A stretch of DNA of 26,394 nucleotides. Origin: a virus. This document shows, piece after piece, positions 23,957 through 26,394 of this stretch. The notes beneath the pieces were generated by a model. The model was given only the letters and a program-made list of their open reading frames with translations. It was not told where the DNA came from and did no database searches. Numbering within the stretch: position 1 is the first letter of the stretch; each line of letters starts with the position of its first letter. The stretch spans positions 1-26,394 of IMG/VR virus record IMGVR_UViG_3300020196_000205; one strand, given 5' to 3'. The position numbers and the translations under genes are program-made.

Positions 23957-24232
23957 TTAGAATCGATTTGCTGGCGGAACTGCATCATACTGTGCTTGTA
24001 GTTCAGCCTTTGTTGGTATCGCTTCACTGATGGTTTTTGTAAACCCTTCAAGAGTGGATGCTCCCTCGTTTCCAGTTATAATCGGTGCAGGGATTTCTTT
24101 CTCAATTACATCGATGATTTCCATTCCCGCAGTGTGTCGATTTTCAGCAAAGAATGCTCGTGCAGCATCTTCGTTGATTGCTTCAAGCATATGTGTCTTT
24201 CGACCTTTACATATAAATTCGTATCTTTTCAT
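23957..24232 (-). CDS. Small soluble protein of unknown function
   Basis: 91 residues opening with MKRYEFICKGRKTHMLEAIN and then EDAARAFFAENRH, a small alpha-beta pattern (strand, strand, helix over an acidic DEA-like segment) that also occurs in the 120-residue gene at 25220. The C terminus is Ala/Pro-rich and ends AVPPANRF. An AGGAGAAATCA ribosome site precedes the ATG, and the gap to the HTH gene upstream is 9 bases. No enzyme motif or membrane segment. Confidence 0.68.
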   Translation of the reverse strand: MKRYEFICKGRKTHMLEAINEDAARAFFAENRHTAGMEIIDVIEKEIPAPIITGNEGASTLEGFTKTISEAIPTKAELQAQYDAVPPANRF

Positions 24233-24241
24233 TGATTTCTC

Positions 24242-24454
24242 CTAGTAGTTATTCAGAGCCACTTCAATCGCTTCTCTCTCATCAGAAGAATCATAAGAAT
24301 AATCAGAATCGAATGTTTCCTCTTCTGAATCATAAAGACTTCCATTCAATATAGATTTTACCTGAGATTTAGAGATTCCAAGGTGGTCTGCAATTTCAGC
24401 ATTATTTAGTTTCTTTGACTTTAGATTTTTTACTTCATCAATTAATGACATCAT
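24242..24454 (-). CDS. Small helix-turn-helix protein with acidic tail
   Basis: 70 residues. Residues 17-37 (LNNAEIADHLGISKSQVKSI) form a clear helix-turn-helix of the resolvase/sigma-like kind: a helix, the H-L-G-I-S turn, and a recognition helix. The second half is very acidic and Ser/Tyr-rich (YDSEEETFDSDYSYDSSDER) and may mimic DNA or contact RNA polymerase. Such small HTH proteins usually act as regulators or terminase-like adaptors; regulator of this gene block is my inference. Two adjacent ATGs (24454, 24451) are possible starts. It is first after its own TATAAT promoter, with an A-rich leader and no ribosome site. Confidence 0.75.
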   Translation of the reverse strand: MMSLIDEVKNLKSKKLNNAEIADHLGISKSQVKSILNGSLYDSEEETFDSDYSYDSSDEREAIEVALNNY

Positions 24455-24489
24455 ATATTTACGTTTTTTTGTTTAGTTAGTTTTCAAAT

Positions 24490-24518
24490 ATTATACCATA
24501 TTTTGGGTTAAAAGGCAA
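24490..24518 (-). promoter_or_regulatory. Extended -10 promoter for the HTH gene
   Basis: Minus strand TTGCCT (24518-24513), 17-base spacer, TATAAT (24495-24490), with TGG directly before the -10 giving an extended TGnTATAAT. Predicted start near 24483 gives a leader of about 29 bases, mostly A and T. Confidence 0.6.
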
Positions 24519-24536
24519 GCACTATAAGCCATTGAT

Positions 24537-24740
24537 TTATATATCTTTTTTCGCAGTTTTACTCGTTTCGATTACAATATTCCCAGAAATAAACGTTGGA
24601 GTAAACCCCTTTGCTTGTAGTATTGTGGCATGTTTCTCAGCTGAGAACCAATCAGTAAAGATTGTAGTCGTACCCGATTCACGATCTCTATATTCAATTC
24701 GAAGATTTTTCTGCATTCTCAAGGAAGAGTTGGTTTTCAT
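24537..24740 (-). CDS. Small soluble protein of unknown function
   Basis: 67 residues, basic, with beta-strand pattern (LRIEYRDRESGTTTIFTDWF, then SAEKHATILQAKGFTPTFI) and a Lys-rich end. It overlaps the upstream gene by 47 bases if the ATG at 24740 is used; an in-frame ATG at 24716 would cut the overlap to 23 bases, and neither has a good ribosome site. The strand-helix-strand pattern with a conserved-looking FSAEKHA helix suggests a small folded domain. No family recognised. Confidence 0.55.
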   Translation of the reverse strand: MKTNSSLRMQKNLRIEYRDRESGTTTIFTDWFSAEKHATILQAKGFTPTFISGNIVIETSKTAKKDI

Positions 24741-25008
24741 TATTCGTTCTTATCGTACCGAGCATTTCAATCGTTCGATCAATATAAGAGGTTTCGACTA
24801 CACTGGGTGAGAAGTTATTATTCTCTGATTCGATTATATTCTCAAACATTAACGTATAGAGTGAATCGCTCTGTATGGGTTTCTCAAAATGCGAAGTATC
24901 TGGTCCATAAGCAAGAGTTTCGAATGTAAGAATATAACGATCACGAATTCGATAAACATTCGAATTCTCGTGTTCTGGTTTTAGATCGATTCCGAGTTTA
25001 AGTGACAT
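24694..25008 (-). CDS. Small acidic protein of unknown function
   Basis: 104 residues from the ATG at 25008, which has an AAAGGAT ribosome site and lies just past the stop of the upstream gene (25010). The open frame extends further upstream to 25086, but that part lies inside the upstream gene and I reject it. Contents: MSLKLGIDLKPEHENSNVY, a RIRDRYILTFETLAYGPD strand pair and an acidic, Asn/Glu-rich second half (MFENIIESENNNFSPSVVET). Looks soluble. No family recognised. Confidence 0.65.
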   Translation of the reverse strand: MSLKLGIDLKPEHENSNVYRIRDRYILTFETLAYGPDTSHFEKPIQSDSLYTLMFENIIESENNNFSPSVVETSYIDRTIEMLGTIRTNNENQLFLENAEKSSN

Positions 25009-25009
25009 A

Positions 25010-25204
25010 TTATCCTTTGATTCCAAAATGAAGAAATACGAAGAGGAGGAGAAGACAAGGAAAGAAGATCCAAGGTCGTTTCTCAAGATCTGCAGCCCAC
25101 ATTAAACCTACCATTCCAAGGAGTAGCATGACTCCCACAGTGAGTTCAATGTCTCGCAGTATTTGAAAATACTCCCAACCAAATTTATTAATCGTATCTC
25201 GCAT
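25010..25204 (-). CDS. Small two-helix membrane protein
   Basis: 64 residues with two hydrophobic helices, residues about 22-38 (LTVGVMLLLGMVGLMWA) and 44-61 (PWIFFPCLLLLFVFLHFG), joined by a short DLEKR loop; it should be an inner-membrane hairpin. Small size and two helices are compatible with a holin, but genes for lysis would usually be in a late block, and this one lies in an early-looking minus-strand run, so a membrane role in host takeover is equally likely. It starts 15 bases after the 120-residue gene. Confidence 0.65.
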   Translation of the reverse strand: MRDTINKFGWEYFQILRDIELTVGVMLLLGMVGLMWAADLEKRPWIFFPCLLLLFVFLHFGIKG

Positions 25205-25219
25205 GAATTACAAGACTAT

Positions 25220-25582
25220 TTATTTACTCACTGGATTCAGTTCCGAGTATCTACTATACATCTTTCCTGGATCGAGTTCTTTGTATTCAAGATCGTACAT
25301 GTTATCATCCTGATCCTCCACTACAGTTCCAAGATAGGTCACCTTTGTGTCTGGGCTCTCAGCATCGATCACTGTAGTTTCGATTCTCGGAGAAGTACAG
25401 GTCAGATCCGAAGTAATTGCACTGTAGTTTAATCCACCCTCTTTGATATAAAGATCGAATGCTTCATCAGCAGAGTTTGCAAGAATTTCTTGTTCGAGTA
25501 CCAGTTCGTGTTTACACACAATTTTATACACTGATTTACCCTTGTCTTCTTTCGTTAGAATTAACGCAGTCTTTGGATTCAT
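25220..25582 (-). CDS. Small acidic protein of unknown function
   Basis: 120 residues. An N-terminal strand-strand-helix pattern (KSVYKIVCKHELVLEQEILA, then NSADEAFDLYIKEG) resembles the start of the 91-residue gene at 23957, which suggests two copies of one small fold. The rest is acidic (TVVEDQDDNMYDLEYKELDP). Good ribosome site (AGGAAAACTAAA) before the ATG at 25582, one base after the stop of the tiny gene upstream. No family recognised. Confidence 0.7.
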   Translation of the reverse strand: MNPKTALILTKEDKGKSVYKIVCKHELVLEQEILANSADEAFDLYIKEGGLNYSAITSDLTCTSPRIETTVIDAESPDTKVTYLGTVVEDQDDNMYDLEYKELDPGKMYSRYSELNPVSK

Positions 25583-25583
25583 T

Positions 25584-25757
25584 TTAGTTTTCCTTTCTCG
25601 ATTTTAGATATCTTTCACTCAGAATTGCATAGTCATTCCAGCTTAAATTCTCAATATACATTCCTGTAGTTTCTTTTAACCAGTCTTCGAAGTCTCTCCA
25701 AAGACCATTCGGTGCAACCAATCCAGCTTGCAACATTTTTACAGATTCAGTCTTCAT
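25584..25757 (-). CDS. Tiny gene, 57 residues, unknown function
   Basis: An ATG at 25757 opens 57 codons beginning MKTESVKMLQAGLVAPNGLW and ending in SERYLKSRKEN. It contains the aromatic-charged stretch RDFEDWLKET and has the codon style of its neighbours. Its ATG overlaps the stop of the upstream gene (TAATG) and its stop is one base from the next ATG, so it fills the otherwise empty gap exactly. That fit is the main evidence that it is real. Confidence 0.65.
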   Translation of the reverse strand: MKTESVKMLQAGLVAPNGLWRDFEDWLKETTGMYIENLSWNDYAILSERYLKSRKEN

Positions 25758-25867
25758 TAGATCTTACCATAGAGTTTCTCGTATGCCAATAACATTCCAT
25801 ACATATAGCCATAACCAAACGCAATTATACTCACCGAGTAGATTAAATATTTCCAATAGTTTTTCAT
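25757..25867 (-). CDS. Tiny membrane peptide, 36 residues
   Basis: Starts MKNYWKYLIYSVSIIAFGYG at 25867 and ends LAYEKLYGKI. One membrane segment (residues 7-29) with Lys and aromatic residues at both ends. Both ends are TAATG overlaps (with the 90-residue gene upstream and the 57-residue gene downstream), giving a tightly coupled three-gene chain. Too short for family recognition. Confidence 0.6.
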   Translation of the reverse strand: MKNYWKYLIYSVSIIAFGYGYMYGMLLAYEKLYGKI

Positions 25868-26139
25868 TACTTACTCTCCTGTTCGTCGCCTACAGGTATT
25901 TCAAATTTAGAATCAAAGATTATATCTCGCATATCCGAAGCAACTTTTTCAAACTTTACGATTGGATTACCCATAGATTCTAATCTTTCATATTGAGTAA
26001 GATTATTCAGATCATAGGGAGCGAATTGAGAATATTCAACTTCACCATCCGCATAGGTTAATTTCCAAAAGGTATTTAAATCAATTTTACCCTTATCAGT
26101 ACTTACGATATTATTTACTTTTTCTTTTTGTTTTGTCAT
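25867..26139 (-). CDS. Small soluble protein, first gene of the small-gene run
   Basis: 90 residues with a basic start (MTKQKEKVNNIV), then FWKLTYADGEVEYSQFAPYD (24-43), and an acidic end (PVGDEQESK). The WKLTYADGEVEY strand pair and GNPIVKFEKV segment suggest a small beta-rich fold. It is the promoter-proximal gene of the minus-strand run. No ribosome site is visible before the ATG, and the nearest promoter would start transcription about 2 bases upstream, so leaderless translation is possible. No family recognised. Confidence 0.68.
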   Translation of the reverse strand: MTKQKEKVNNIVSTDKGKIDLNTFWKLTYADGEVEYSQFAPYDLNNLTQYERLESMGNPIVKFEKVASDMRDIIFDSKFEIPVGDEQESK

Positions 26140-26147
26140 ATGCGAAT

Positions 26148-26176
26148 ATTATACTATACAATTGAGGCGAAATCAA
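26148..26176 (-). promoter_or_regulatory. Proximal sigma70-type promoter of the small-gene run
   Basis: Minus strand TTGATT (26176-26171), 17-base spacer, TATAAT (26153-26148). The predicted start near 26141 leaves almost no leader before the ATG at 26139. Confidence 0.6.
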
Positions 26177-26181
26177 GGCGA

Positions 26182-26210
26182 ATTATACTTGCAAATAAAA
26201 GTGTTGTAAA
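26182..26210 (-). promoter_or_regulatory. Distal sigma70-type promoter of the small-gene run
   Basis: Minus strand TTTACA (26210-26205), 17-base spacer, TATAAT (26187-26182): the same two hexamers and spacing as the gp32 promoter. The start would be near 26175, 36 bases before the ATG. It lies 34 bases upstream of the proximal promoter, and the two -10 regions share GTATAAT followed by TTCGC or ATTCGC. Confidence 0.65.
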
Positions 26211-26215
26211 TCAAG

Positions 26216-26394
26216 AACTTAGAGAAGAACAAAGGAAGTACGCAGTGGTGTTGAGTTTCTTCGAGTGCGTGCGAGAGAATTTCGAAGCTCGGGATAAACA
26301 CTGCTTTAGATTGCCAAAGAGCTTCGGAGATTGTCGTTTCGAGTCGTGTATGTGCGAGGCTGTGTCGGCTCTGTGTCGTTCGTGTGTGAGCGTT
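26216..26394. other. GC-rich, G-skewed right-edge segment of unclear content
   Basis: By hand count 86 of the last 174 bases are G or C, far above the rest of the window, and the plus strand is rich in G and in TCG/GTG words. It holds an inverted repeat CGAAGCTC (26283-26290) with GAGCTTCG (26319-26326) and a direct repeat CTGTGTCG (26360-26367 and 26371-26378). A plus-strand frame is open from an ATG at 26140 to the edge (85 codons, Cys-rich), and a minus-strand frame is also open from the edge to about 26173. Because both strands are open and the first part of the plus frame covers promoters, I do not call a gene. Confidence 0.4.

Noticed and set aside
25009-25086. Upstream extension of the 104-residue gene to 25086
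   Set aside because: It would lie wholly within the two-helix membrane protein gene; the ATG at 25008 has a ribosome site and fits the gene boundary.
26283-26326. Inverted repeat as part of a tRNA
   Set aside because: No cloverleaf, anticodon arm or GTTCGAATC-type T loop could be fitted around it.
26140-26394. Plus-strand partial gene from the ATG at 26140
   Set aside because: Its first 25 codons coincide with two good minus-strand promoters, there is no ribosome site, and the opposite strand is also open; left as an observation on composition.

Overview
The window is a stretch of a tailed-phage genome of the T4 superfamily (contractile-tail myovirus). It is AT-rich, with mostly AT-ending codons, tightly packed genes and no transposon, CRISPR or tRNA signal. 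The virion proteins (DUF4815-type protein, gp5 with a C-terminal peptidase, gp26, gp32 lacking the zinc cysteines) look most like those of marine T4-like phages of cyanobacteria or SAR11. The low GC and the absence of photosynthesis genes make a SAR11-type host my preferred guess, but the window alone does not prove a host.

Region 1 (1-15336, minus strand) is a baseplate operon. In transcription order it encodes the tube cap gp48-like protein, gp53, a gp27-like hub protein, the gp5 spike/hub protein, a PAAR spike tip, gp25, gp6, a large protein in the gp7 position, gp8, and a DUF4815-type structural protein that runs off the left edge. Most junctions are a few bases or TAATG overlaps. gp5 is unusual: the lysozyme domain sits at the expected place but has lost recognisable catalytic residues, and a complete M15-peptidase zinc motif lies at the C terminus.

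Region 2 (15368-21097, plus strand) diverges from region 1 across a 31-base gap that carries T4-late-type TATAAATA promoter signals. It encodes head-completion protein gp4, a conserved unknown protein, gp54-like tube initiator, small terminase gp16, the gp26-like protein with a short downstream ORF reached by a probable -1 frameshift (slippery T run plus hairpin), a likely tape-measure protein, and a HAD phosphatase resembling the phosphatase half of polynucleotide kinase. A 10-bp inverted repeat between the convergent blocks is the probable bidirectional terminator.

Region 3 (21177-26139, minus strand) is replication and regulatory: a small membrane protein, ssDNA-binding gp32, a tiny exported lysine-rich protein, a late-transcription coactivator gp33-like protein with a large N-terminal extension, and a run of small genes of mostly unknown function, including a helix-turn-helix protein, membrane peptides and two tiny genes of 57 and 36 codons. 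Sigma70-like promoters with 17-base spacers and TATAAT boxes precede gp32, gp33, the HTH gene and the small-gene run; some give very short or no leaders. The last ~180 bases are much richer in G+C and are not explained.

Overall logic: the right-hand block is driven by host-type promoters and supplies gp32 and gp33; gp33 should then help turn on the TATAAATA late promoters that drive the divergent tail/head blocks.
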